From assembly GCA_019745975.1 (NCBI GenBank), contig JAIESQ010000141.1:1-55307 (forward strand): 55,307 nt of DNA. Direction: 5' to 3'. This document shows positions 47,556 to 55,307 of the stretch, one piece after another. Positions within the stretch are counted from its first letter, which is position 1. Every line of letters starts with the position of its first letter. The stretch comes from Pirellulales bacterium (lineage in GTDB: Bacteria > Planctomycetota > Planctomycetia > Pirellulales > JAEUIK01). The position numbers and the translations under genes were made by a program. Below the pieces are notes generated by a model that did no database searches, was not told where the DNA came from, and was given only the letters and a program-made list of their open reading frames with translations.

Positions 47556-50120
47556 ATGTCCAGTGCGCCGAACACAATCCGCCGGTGCAGTTGCTTCATG
47601 CCGACCGCGCTGGCTGTTACGTTGCTGCTGGTAGCTCTGTCGTGCCCGTTATGCGATGCGGCCGACCCGGCAGCCGCCGCACCCGCTTCGGCGGCGCCAT
47701 CCTCGCCCACCGATGGCAGTCAGCCAGCAGACAAGCCGGCCCGGCTGATCGAAAAAGATCCCTTCGATCAGCTCGTGTTGAAAGACGGTTCGACGCTTGA
47801 CACCCGGCCGCTCGACTTACCGGAGCGACGCATGCCGACTAATCCCCGTCCTGGGGAGAAGTTGCGATTGCGGCTGGTCAGCGAGCCGGAGCAACTCTAC
47901 GAAGTGCCCTGGCGCGAGGTTGCCGACGTCAAGTTCTTTGAGCAGCTCGTGCTTGCCGAAGCCGAACGCTTGCTGGCCGCCGGCGAACTTGACGAGGCCT
48001 ATGAGTATTACGACTTTCTGGAGCGCAATTACGTCGGTTTCGCCCCGTTGGCCGCGTCGTATCAAAAGTTCCTCTTGGCAGACGCGGCGCGTGAACAGGA
48101 GCGCGGCAATCTCGACTACGCGTTGGTACTGTTCAACGAGCTGGCCGCGCGCAACACGCAAGCCGAAGGGCTCGATGCCGCGCTCGGCCAATTGGTCGAC
48201 CGGATCGTCGCGCGCGATCTCGAGCGACAGGATTACCGCGCCGCGCAGGCAGCATTGGCGGCGCTCGAACGACGCTTCGCCGGGCATGAGGTCGTCGTTC
48301 GTCGGCAACGTGAATTTGCCGACCAGGCCAACACTTTGGCAAACCGAGCCCGACAAGAGTTCGTGGCCAAGCACTTTCCCGAGGCCAACGATCTGGCTCG
48401 CCGCGCCGCCGTGATTTGGCCCGCATCCGAAGCCGCGCAAAGTGTGCTGGCAGAACTAGCCGATCACTATCCCTTGGTGGTCGTGGGCGTCATGCAGCCT
48501 GCGGCCAGCGACACGCCGGACAACTCGCGGCTTAACTCCGGGGCGAGCTCCGCCTTCTCGGCCGACGACTGGTCGGCGCTGCGTGTGCGTCGGCTGCTGG
48601 CACGCGAGCTGTCGGAGTTTCGCGGACCCGGCCCGGATGGCGGAGAATACCTCTGTCCTGTCGGCGAATTCGCCACGCGCGAACTTGGCAAGCAACTGGT
48701 CGTGCAGGTGCGCCCCGGAATTGAATTGTCACCGGCCAGCGGTCCGCTCGATGCCTTCGACATCGTTGAGCTGCTGTTGGCGCGGGCGGACCCGAGGAAT
48801 CGAAGCGGCAACTGGGCCTGGGCCGAGCTCCTTGCCAGGGTCGCCATTATCGACCCTCTGCACGTGCAAGTTGATTTTCAATACGCCCATTTGCGCCCCA
48901 TGGCGCTCTTGAACGTGCCGATCTCGCGACGTCCACAAGCCGGCCGAACGCGCCCCGGGGAGCCACCGATCCTCGCCGGCTATCGGCTCGGTATGCGCGA
49001 AGCGGAGCGCACGCAATTCTTGTCGATCGACGACTATTTTGCCGCCCGCGCGACGTCGCCGCGCGAGATCGTCGAGCGGAACTTCACCAAGTCAGCGGGG
49101 GCTATCGACGCACTTGAGCGCGGCGAGATTGTAGCGCTCGACCGCGTCAATCCGTGGGACTTGCCCCGGCTGCAGGCAATCGAGGGCGTGGTAGTGCAGG
49201 CGTATGCCGTGCCGACCGTGCACTGTCTGGTGGTCAACGCGCGTCGCCCGTTGTTGGGACAACGCACCTTTCGTCGCGGCCTGTCGTACGCGCTGCATCG
49301 CGAAGCGATTCTGAATACACAGCTATTGCGAGGCGCCACGGTCCCTGGCTGCCAAACGCTGAGCGGACCCTTCCCACGAAGCTACGCCTACAACGAGCGC
49401 GTGGCGGTGCGCGGATACGAACCTCGGCTGGCGATGCTTCTGGCGGAAATCGGCCAGAAGGAACTCGAGGCCGCCAAAAGCTCCAACGCCAAGGCAACAA
49501 CTACCGACGACGCGGCGACTAATCCACCCGCTGAAACTGCGAAAGTAGCCGCGTCTCCGGCAACTGAAGCCACAGTGACGGCTTCAACCTCACCGCCGGC
49601 AGCTTCGCCTGCGTCGCCAACGACCGGGGCGACTCAGCCCGCCGCCTCAGCGAAGTTCCCTGAACTGGTGCTGGTCCATCCCGCCGACGAAGTCGCGCGG
49701 TTGGCATGCCGCGCGATCCAGCGCCAGTTGGCACTCATCAAGATTCCCGTGCGACTCGTGGCCTTGGAGGCTGGCGATTTACATCTGCCGGCCGACTTTG
49801 ATCTGGCCTACGTCGAGCTGCAGATATGGGAGCCGCTGGTCGACGCCGAGCGCATTTTTGGCGCCGGGGGACTTGTGCCGCTCAGCAGCCCGCATGTCCA
49901 GAGTGCCCTAGGGCGGCTGCGCTGGGCGACCGATTGGGCGCAAGCTCGCGAGACGCTTTGGGAATTGCACGCCCTGTCGGCTGAAGACGCGGCCTTGATC
50001 CCGCTGTGGCAGCTCACCGAGCACTGCGCGCTGGGGAGCGAATTGTCGGGTGTCGGTATGCGACCGGCGACGCTCTACCAGGACATCGAGGACTGGCGAA
50101 TCCAGCCGAAAGGAAAGTAA
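47556..50120 (+). CDS. Exported TPR and family-5 solute-binding-like protein
   Basis: 854 residues from ATG 47556, just before a signal sequence (FMPTALAVTLLLVALS); an in-frame ATG at 47436, one base after the kinase stop, is an alternative. Residues about 100-310 are helical with TPR-like repeats (ERLLAAGELDEAYEYYDFL, GNLDYALVLFNELAAR). The C-terminal half resembles family 5 peptide/oligopeptide-binding proteins: LERGEIVALDRVNPWDL, VVQAYAVPTVHCLVVNARR, RRGLSYALHREAILNTQLL, and GATVPGCQTLSGPFPRSY. No ABC permease or ATPase genes are nearby, so it may bind a ligand for the kinase/ExbBD system rather than feed a transporter. An Ala/Thr/Pro-rich insert (about 660-730) splits the domain. Confidence 0.82.
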   Translation: MSSAPNTIRRCSCFMPTALAVTLLLVALSCPLCDAADPAAAAPASAAPSSPTDGSQPADKPARLIEKDPFDQLVLKDGSTLDTRPLDLPERRMPTNPRPGEKLRLRLVSEPEQLYEVPWREVADVKFFEQLVLAEAERLLAAGELDEAYEYYDFLERNYVGFAPLAASYQKFLLADAAREQERGNLDYALVLFNELAARNTQAEGLDAALGQLVDRIVARDLERQDYRAAQAALAALERRFAGHEVVVRRQREFADQANTLANRARQEFVAKHFPEANDLARRAAVIWPASEAAQSVLAELADHYPLVVVGVMQPAASDTPDNSRLNSGASSAFSADDWSALRVRRLLARELSEFRGPGPDGGEYLCPVGEFATRELGKQLVVQVRPGIELSPASGPLDAFDIVELLLARADPRNRSGNWAWAELLARVAIIDPLHVQVDFQYAHLRPMALLNVPISRRPQAGRTRPGEPPILAGYRLGMREAERTQFLSIDDYFAARATSPREIVERNFTKSAGAIDALERGEIVALDRVNPWDLPRLQAIEGVVVQAYAVPTVHCLVVNARRPLLGQRTFRRGLSYALHREAILNTQLLRGATVPGCQTLSGPFPRSYAYNERVAVRGYEPRLAMLLAEIGQKELEAAKSSNAKATTTDDAATNPPAETAKVAASPATEATVTASTSPPAASPASPTTGATQPAASAKFPELVLVHPADEVARLACRAIQRQLALIKIPVRLVALEAGDLHLPADFDLAYVELQIWEPLVDAERIFGAGGLVPLSSPHVQSALGRLRWATDWAQARETLWELHALSAEDAALIPLWQLTEHCALGSELSGVGMRPATLYQDIEDWRIQPKGK

Positions 50121-50125
50121 ACGCG

Positions 50126-51757
50126 ATGCTCTGGCCAGTGAGGCAGGCGTGGTGGTGCTCGATTGTCGGCTGCTGGCTGACGATCCTGGCGCCGCGCGCT
50201 ATGCCAGCCGACCAGGTGTGGGGAGCTACGCCCTATCGAATCGAGATTTGGGTCGCCATCGATCCGGCGTGCGGCGACGACGCGTTGTTTGCCGAACTCT
50301 CGGAGGCGCTGGCGACACAGATCGATCGGCTCATCGGCGGCGCATGGGATGCACGCATCAAGCCCGCTCCCGCGCCGCTTTTGCGTGCCGCGTTGGTCGA
50401 TCTGGATCATCTTCCGGTGGAGTCCTGGCCCAAACCTGAGGCGACTTCTACAGCCGAGCCTGTCGAGTCAATCACTAATCGCCCGCCGAGCGAACAAGCG
50501 CACACAGAGTCGGCCGCCATCGACAAACAGATCGTGCTGGCGGTGAGCCGCGCCAGCGCCGGCTGGCAACTGGCGGCACGCGAACTCGACGGCGGTAGCG
50601 GATTGCAGGGATGCACCGTACGCCGCACTGCCAACGACCGACAGGGATTGAGCGAAGCAGCTTTCCGCACGCTATTGGCCGCGTTCGCGCCGCTCGCGCG
50701 GATCGCAACCGTCGAGGGGAAGGCGATCGAACTCGACTGGCGCGCCAGCAAACTCCCGCATCGCGACCCTGGTCTGCAACTGATGCATCCCGGCGATCTC
50801 TTGCTACCCGTTGTCCGTGAATTCGATCGCGCAGGCGCGGTGCGCCGCGTGCAACCACTCGAATGGACGTTTATTCGCGTCGACGACGGTGCAGGATCAC
50901 CCAATCGCGGCACGCTGTTCAGCGGCCTGCGAGCACCACTGGGACGACGACGGCGAGGGCGAGTCGAACAGGTCGCGATCGTCGTTCGCCCCTCCGCTGG
51001 CTCCACGCGGCTTGAGCTTTGTTCTCGCACGCAACCCGAACGGCCGCTCATCGGTTACGAAGTCTACGCGCATGCTCCGGATTCTACCGAGACGCGTTTG
51101 CTCGGCGCGACCGACGGTCGCGGGCAGTTCTTGGTCGCTGCCCGCGCAAGCGAACCGTTGCAAATCCTCATCGTCAAGCATGGCCAAGAGTTTCTGGCGC
51201 GCTTGCCAATCGTGCCCGGATTGTTCGCCCAGCAGCGTGCTCCCGTCGTCGACGACGATCTGCGCATGGCGGTCGAGGGCTATGTTGTCGGTTTGCAAGA
51301 GCGGTTGGTCGACACAATCGTGCGCCGCAAGATCCTGCTGGCCCGCTTGCGAATGCGCATCGAGCAAGGGCGTGCCGGTGAGGCCCAGCCGCTGATGGAC
51401 GAATTGCGCAAGGTCGAAACCAAGGAACGCTTGCTCAACGAACTGGCCGGGCGCGAGCGGGCCACGGTGACCGACGATCCGGTCAGCACGGCCAGAATTC
51501 GCAAACTGTTTGCCGATACCCGCGAGGCCATTGAGCGGTACCTCGATCCGAACGAGATCGACGCCGCCGAACGGGAACTGGCGGCCGCCCGCAGTGGCAC
51601 GTCGCCGACACCGCCGCCAGCGGGCGACTCGGCTGCAGAGCCCAGCGCGCCACCCGCCTCAACGCCGGCGGCAGAAACACCGGCTGCTCAACCGCCCACC
51701 ACACCGCCGCCAATCGCGCCAACGAAAGCTGAACCAGCAGCCGCTGGCGCTTCTTGA
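50126..51757 (+). CDS. Exported hypothetical protein with Pro/Ala-rich tail
   Basis: 543 residues from ATG 50126, with AAGGAAA upstream, six bases after the previous stop. A signal peptide (WWCSIVGCWLTILAPRAM) precedes a β-rich region (PYRIEIWVAIDP, LEWTFIRVDDG, PLIGYEVYAHAPDST) that could include a carboxypeptidase-regulatory-like fold (ATDGRGQFLVAARASEPLQ). A helical charged segment follows (RLRMRIEQGRAGEAQPLMD), then a disordered tail of Pro/Ala/Thr repeats. No family is recognised. It is the last gene of the co-directional run and should act in the periplasm or outer membrane with the preceding binding protein. Confidence 0.72.
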   Translation: MLWPVRQAWWCSIVGCWLTILAPRAMPADQVWGATPYRIEIWVAIDPACGDDALFAELSEALATQIDRLIGGAWDARIKPAPAPLLRAALVDLDHLPVESWPKPEATSTAEPVESITNRPPSEQAHTESAAIDKQIVLAVSRASAGWQLAARELDGGSGLQGCTVRRTANDRQGLSEAAFRTLLAAFAPLARIATVEGKAIELDWRASKLPHRDPGLQLMHPGDLLLPVVREFDRAGAVRRVQPLEWTFIRVDDGAGSPNRGTLFSGLRAPLGRRRRGRVEQVAIVVRPSAGSTRLELCSRTQPERPLIGYEVYAHAPDSTETRLLGATDGRGQFLVAARASEPLQILIVKHGQEFLARLPIVPGLFAQQRAPVVDDDLRMAVEGYVVGLQERLVDTIVRRKILLARLRMRIEQGRAGEAQPLMDELRKVETKERLLNELAGRERATVTDDPVSTARIRKLFADTREAIERYLDPNEIDAAERELAAARSGTSPTPPPAGDSAAEPSAPPASTPAAETPAAQPPTTPPPIAPTKAEPAAAGAS

Positions 51758-51812
51758 GAATGACGGCGGCAGGGGCAACGCAGTTAGCCGGCCGCGAGTA
51801 GCCGACTTGTGC

Positions 51813-53357
51813 CTACTGCAAGTTCGCCAGAATCAGGGCCAGGCAGACGATCACTCCCAGCGCGGCCAGCACCACCATCGTCAAGAGCAGCGGGGGAAGT
51901 CCCGACTTACGCTGCATCGTGCCCAACGACGATAGCGAGCGCCGCGACAACCGCTGCACGCGGCTGTAGATCTCGCGCGAGTCGAACAGCGGGCGAGTCT
52001 CCTCCGATGCCGACGCCAGCGGCACCGTCGCCTGCGAAAGCTGACTCGGACTGTCCCCCGGCGGCTGCTCGGCCGGGGAAAGGAAATCGAACGAGGGCTG
52101 CGTGTCGGGCAAAACCGCCACAGGAGGTGGCGTACCGTAACTTGGCGCTGCGCCGACGCTCGGCGGCAACGGTGGCGGCGCGTTCGGCGGCTTCGTCCCT
52201 GATGAACTCGCCGACAGCAGCGTCGCTTTGGGAAGCGGCGGTGGCAACAGCGTGGCGATCCCAGCCCGCACGCGCACGCTCGAGGTATCGAGCCAGGGGG
52301 CGAGCCGCTCGGCGACTGCTTCGGCGGTCGGTACGCGATGCGCGACTTCTTTGGCCATCATGTCGGCGATCACGTCGACGAACGGATCGGCCAGATCGGG
52401 ATTCAAGCGCCGCGGATCGAGCGGCTGGCGCGTGAGATGGCAGTGGAGCTTGTCGCGGGTTGTGCCGCCAGGGAAGGGCACTTTGCCCGTCACCGCGTAA
52501 TACAAGGTGCAACCCAGGCCGTACACGTCGCTGGCCGGCGTGAGCTGCTCGGGGGTGCGGACCTGCTCGGGCGAGAGGTAGTCGGCCGTGCCAACGATGC
52601 GCCCGCGACGACCTTCATTTTCCATCTCGGCGTCGAGAAAGTCGACCAACCCCAAGTCCGAGACCTTGGCTCGTCCCTCGGGCGTCACCAGGATATTGCC
52701 GGGCTTGACGTCACGATGAATCAGCCCTTTGGCGTGTGCGTGCGCCAAGCCGTGCGCGGCCTGTGCGATGATGCCTGCCGCGGCCGGCATGTCGAGCCGG
52801 CCATGGCGACGCACCAGGCGCCGCAGATCGGTGCCGGGCACATACTCGGTCACCAGGTAGTGCACATTGCCGTCGTGCCCCGCGTCGAGTGCGCGCACTA
52901 GATTCTCGTGGTCGAGTTGCGCCTGGGCGCGGATTTCGCGCATGAAACTGGCGATCGCCTCGGGGGTCGATTTGTGGCGCGGCAAAACCTTGATGGCGAC
53001 GATACGCCCCATGAGCACATGCTCGGCCCTGAAAACCTGGCCCATCCCCCCCTGCCCAATCGAGTCGATGACGCGATAGGGGCCAAGCGTGAACTTCGCG
53101 CGACCAAGCAACAGTTGGTCGGCCTGCCAACGATTTAGCCAGCCCCGTTCGACGAGCGCCGCGGCCAGCTTCTTGTCGGCCAGGTCGCTGGAACTCGGAG
53201 ATTCTTCGATGCCGGGCGTAGACGGAGCGGTGCCGCCCGACGAGGCAGCCAGCGTAGCGCTCGCTTCGTCCAGTTGCGCTTGGGTCACCAACCCACTGGT
53301 CAGCGCCGCAGCGCGAAACGGTGGTTTCGCGGGTATTTGCATCTCGCTTGCGACCAT
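51813..53357 (-). CDS. Tail-anchored Ser/Thr protein kinase
   Basis: 514 residues from ATG 53357 (TTG 53375 and ATG 53342 are alternatives). The lead-in LNRWQADQLLLGRAKFTLG is followed by a PknB-type kinase: IGQGGMGQVF, VAIK (Lys123), HRDVKPGN (Asp216), SDLG (Asp234), and SPEQV in place of APE. A long Pro/Ser-rich linker (PPNAPPPLPPSVG) leads to a single C-terminal span (LLLTMVVLAALGVIVCLAL) that leaves only a few residues outside, so the protein is tail-anchored with no sensor domain. It is convergent with the ExbBD-kinase operon. It may relay or antagonise that kinase; this is inference from location only. Confidence 0.92.
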   Translation of the reverse strand: MVASEMQIPAKPPFRAAALTSGLVTQAQLDEASATLAASSGGTAPSTPGIEESPSSSDLADKKLAAALVERGWLNRWQADQLLLGRAKFTLGPYRVIDSIGQGGMGQVFRAEHVLMGRIVAIKVLPRHKSTPEAIASFMREIRAQAQLDHENLVRALDAGHDGNVHYLVTEYVPGTDLRRLVRRHGRLDMPAAAGIIAQAAHGLAHAHAKGLIHRDVKPGNILVTPEGRAKVSDLGLVDFLDAEMENEGRRGRIVGTADYLSPEQVRTPEQLTPASDVYGLGCTLYYAVTGKVPFPGGTTRDKLHCHLTRQPLDPRRLNPDLADPFVDVIADMMAKEVAHRVPTAEAVAERLAPWLDTSSVRVRAGIATLLPPPLPKATLLSASSSGTKPPNAPPPLPPSVGAAPSYGTPPPVAVLPDTQPSFDFLSPAEQPPGDSPSQLSQATVPLASASEETRPLFDSREIYSRVQRLSRRSLSSLGTMQRKSGLPPLLLTMVVLAALGVIVCLALILANLQ

Positions 53358-53649
53358 CTGGCCCGGTCTGGCCAAATCGAGCGCATGAGCCGCCCGCGGG
53401 CAGCAGCCATGCGGGGATCGAACACCAACGAAGTCAGTCGAAAACGCGGGGCGAATGAGCTGCCAATTTGATGCCTGCGCGCAGGTCCGCGAACCGATCG
53501 CGCCGGCAATTCCAGCCTACCCAAGCCGCAAAGCTTCGCCAAGAGTTGCCGCCGAAACGGACCAGCCGAGTGCCGTCGAATCGCGAGCGAACCCTACGCG
53601 CGGAGCTTGTCAGCAGCCGTACATTCCGTATGGTTGGTGCAACCGCGCT

Positions 53650-54303
53650 ATGAACGAACCACTCATTCCTCCCCGCTTTCTGTTTCGGGTCTCGGCCCCC
53701 TGCCGATACCGCAATCCCCCGTGGCCCCTGGAGAAAGCGCCACTCGACGACCAGTTCCGGCTCCCGGATTTTGAGCTGCTCGATGGCGGCCGAGCCTTGG
53801 CCGACGTCCGCGCCGCCTGGAGCGAAGCGGGACTGGTCTTCGCGGTTCGCGTCGCCGGGAAGCGCACACCGGTGCGCTGCGACGAAGGACGCTACCTGCA
53901 AAGCGATGCCGTCCATTTCTGGATCGACACGCGCCACACCTACGACGTGCACCGAGCCAGCAGGTTTTGTCACCGCTTTTACGTGTTGCCGACCGGCGGT
54001 GGCCGCCGCCGCGACGAGCCGGTTGTCGAGCAGCTCATGATCAATCGCGCACGTGAAGACGCCCGCCGTGTGCGCCCGGGCGAGCTGAAAGCCCGCAGCG
54101 AGCGCCGCGTCGACGGCTACCTGGCCGAAGTGTTTTTTCCGGCGACCGCCTTGGGTGGCTTCGACCCAGTGGAGCACCCACGATTGGGCTTCACCTTCGC
54201 CGTGTTTGACCACGAGCTAGGGACGCAAACGTTTGCCAGCGGCGGACAATTGCCCTACGACGACGACCCCAGCACGTGGGGCACGCTCGAACTGGTGCGC
54301 TAG
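53650..54303 (+). CDS. CBM9-like carbohydrate-binding/DOMON-type protein
   Basis: 217 residues from ATG 53650; the open frame starts earlier, at 53455, without support. The pattern LDDQFRLPDFELLDGGRAL, then VRAAWSEAGLVFAVRVAG, then YLQSDAVHFWIDTRHTYDV, and ARSERRVDGYLAEVFFPAT, is the β-sandwich of family 9 carbohydrate-binding modules and related DOMON proteins. No signal peptide is visible from this start, so it may be cytoplasmic, or the real start may differ. The tail ELGTQTFASGGQLPYDDDP is typical. Ligand unknown. It is divergent from the kinase gene across a 292-base gap in which no promoter could be assigned. Confidence 0.78.
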   Translation: MNEPLIPPRFLFRVSAPCRYRNPPWPLEKAPLDDQFRLPDFELLDGGRALADVRAAWSEAGLVFAVRVAGKRTPVRCDEGRYLQSDAVHFWIDTRHTYDVHRASRFCHRFYVLPTGGGRRRDEPVVEQLMINRAREDARRVRPGELKARSERRVDGYLAEVFFPATALGGFDPVEHPRLGFTFAVFDHELGTQTFASGGQLPYDDDPSTWGTLELVR

Positions 54304-54322
54304 CTGCGCCGGTGGCTCTAGT

Positions 54323-54967
54323 TCACGCCTCGCCTTTGATATAGGTCCAATCGAAACGCTCGATAAACGTCCGGTGAAAGTGGTTCTCGGGCTGCGACAC
54401 CGTGCGATGCATCCGCTTGACCGCCGAGCGAAAGTCGATGTCGAGCGCCCAAGGGTCGACTCTCAAACCGGAAGCGGTTTCCGTAAATAGCCGGTCGCCG
54501 AGCTTCTCGAATCCGCCGTGCTTGACGTAGGCCCCGTGCGCCAAACCATTGCGGAAAGAGTGCCACATCCAGCGCGAATAGGTATCGACGCCCGCCGGTG
54601 GAGATTTCGGGCGTTCGAGCCACGAACGATCCATGAAGGCCGTTACGAAGGTGTGAAAGGCCTGGGCGTTGGTGACCATCGACGAGGTCAGGAAGTGCCC
54701 CAGCGCTTCGATGGCGCACATTAGCGAGTTGCCCCAAAGGATGAGCACCGAGGCGTCGCGATGGGCCTGGTGCTTGGGCAAATCGTGCTCATCCAACAGG
54801 ATCGCCAGCGGCTCGAGCACCACGAGGTCGTAGCGGCGGCGAAAGTAGTCGAATTTGCCGGCGTTCGACAGCTTTTCGAGCCGCGGCCGGTCGTAGTCGA
54901 TGAACAGGCTCAGCGCCTGATCCTCGATCACCGCGCGAATGCCATGATCCTCGGGCAGCTCGCTCAT
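54323..54967 (-). CDS. Hypothetical protein with HEPN-like RNGLAH motif
   Basis: 214 residues, no signal or membrane span. It is mainly helical: LEKLSNAGKFDYFRRRYDL, VLILWGNSLMCAIEALGHF and WMWHSFRNGLAHGAYVKHG. The RNGLAH sequence matches the R-x4-H pattern of HEPN domains, which are often RNases, and lies after hydrophobic helices as in that fold. Without structure prediction the assignment is tentative. The C-terminus (MHRTVSQPENHFHRTFIER) is unusual in histidine content. It is convergent with the CBM9-like gene, 19 bases apart. Confidence 0.65.
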   Translation of the reverse strand: MSELPEDHGIRAVIEDQALSLFIDYDRPRLEKLSNAGKFDYFRRRYDLVVLEPLAILLDEHDLPKHQAHRDASVLILWGNSLMCAIEALGHFLTSSMVTNAQAFHTFVTAFMDRSWLERPKSPPAGVDTYSRWMWHSFRNGLAHGAYVKHGGFEKLGDRLFTETASGLRVDPWALDIDFRSAVKRMHRTVSQPENHFHRTFIERFDWTYIKGEA

Positions 54968-55210
54968 GGGGCGGCCAACGGCGCCGACGGACCGCGCTGG
55001 GCAAGCCGGTGCGCGGAGCAGGCCCCGGTCCGGAAGGCTTGAACAAGAGTTAAGTTTGAGGTCGACAGCGTTCGTAGGTCTAACGCGCGCAGGGGAATCG
55101 TATCACTCGGGGCGAGGGGCGAGCAAGGCAGGCAAAGCCTGGCGCTGCGGCCGTTGGCAACCGTGAGCCTGGCGCCGACAAAGGTGAGCGTGACTGGCAG
55201 CCGGCATTGA

Positions 55211-55307
55211 GGGGGGGGCCCAGAATAAGATTGCCCGGGAATTTGCGTCCGGGTGCGTCCGGGTGGCTTCATATTGCACCCGAACTCGAATAGCAGGCTC
55301 AACTTGG
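55211..55307 (+). repeat. Dispersed GCGTCCGG-motif repeat, copy C (cut by window end)
   Basis: A G-run, AGAATAAGATTGCCCGGGA, two TTGCGTCCGGGT/GCGTCCGGGT units and GGCTTCATATTGCACCCGA match copy A (285 down to about 190) closely, in opposite orientation. The element continues past the window. The preceding 54968-55210 holds the promoter side of the HEPN-like gene and shows nothing else. Confidence 0.8.

Noticed and set aside
55027-55037. GGTCCGGAAGG, reminiscent of the SRP RNA apical loop
   Set aside because: The following GAAGCAGCC part and the long hairpin of SRP RNA are missing.

Overview
The window looks like a chromosomal segment of a high-GC planctomycete, most likely of the Pirellulales. 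This rests on lineage-typical gene families: a DUF1501 protein, a PSCyt1/DUF1549/DUF1553 protein, a PVC-type membrane-bound dehydrogenase with a C-terminal cytochrome c domain, two Ser/Thr kinases with the planctomycete 'WQ..QLL.GR..F.LG.Y' lead-in, a BBP2-type porin, and many short palindromic repeats. No ribosomal RNA gene or CRISPR array was seen. One tRNA, tRNA-Phe(GAA), is present.

Layout. 1-418 is a repeat-rich edge. 419-4055 holds two surface-polysaccharide glycosyltransferases, the second a GT4-GT2 fusion. 4066-5437 holds an HNH endonuclease and a small Cys-pair protein. 5590-6850 is a mobile-element graveyard: a broken IS256-like transposase, two transposase scraps and a 184-bp MITE. 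6847-12617 holds a porin, a secreted protein and a 1083-residue TPR protein. 13009-18368 holds tRNA-Phe, the cytochrome-dehydrogenase, a ceramidase-like enzyme and a HAD phosphatase. 18437-20487 holds a second repeat and MITE copy, two related membrane proteins and a ParE-type toxin-antitoxin pair. 20495-25754 holds the DUF1501 and DUF1553 genes, separated by two small genes. 25972-31396 is housekeeping: accC, accB, a pepP-like peptidase, a GntR/FCD regulator and glyA. 31648-38029 includes a Clp-N/ThiD2/ThiE fusion, a TPR membrane protein, ClpC and an orphan antitoxin-like gene. 38281-51757 is one long co-directional run: a prenyltransferase-repeat/HEAT protein, a single-span membrane protein, ExbB, ExbD, a zinc-ribbon ExbD, a 1497-residue receptor-like kinase with a PQQ-like propeller, a TPR plus family-5 solute-binding-like protein, and a secreted protein. 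51813-54967 holds a second kinase, a CBM9-like protein and a hypothetical protein. 55211-55307 is a repeat copy inverted relative to the one at the left edge.

How the parts fit. The strongest candidate for an undescribed system is 38281-51757. There an ExbB/ExbD proton-channel module, a transmembrane kinase and periplasmic repeat and binding proteins appear to form one operon, suggesting a kinase-supervised, proton-motive-force-driven envelope machine. A second theme is a population of composite palindromes, each made of two hairpins inside an outer inverted repeat. They lie between genes and also inside coding regions in the same translated frame. One copy lies exactly at the junction between the Clp-N and ThiD2-ThiE parts of the fusion protein, suggesting that repeat insertion can join genes here. 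All functional calls are from reading the sequence; no database search was run.
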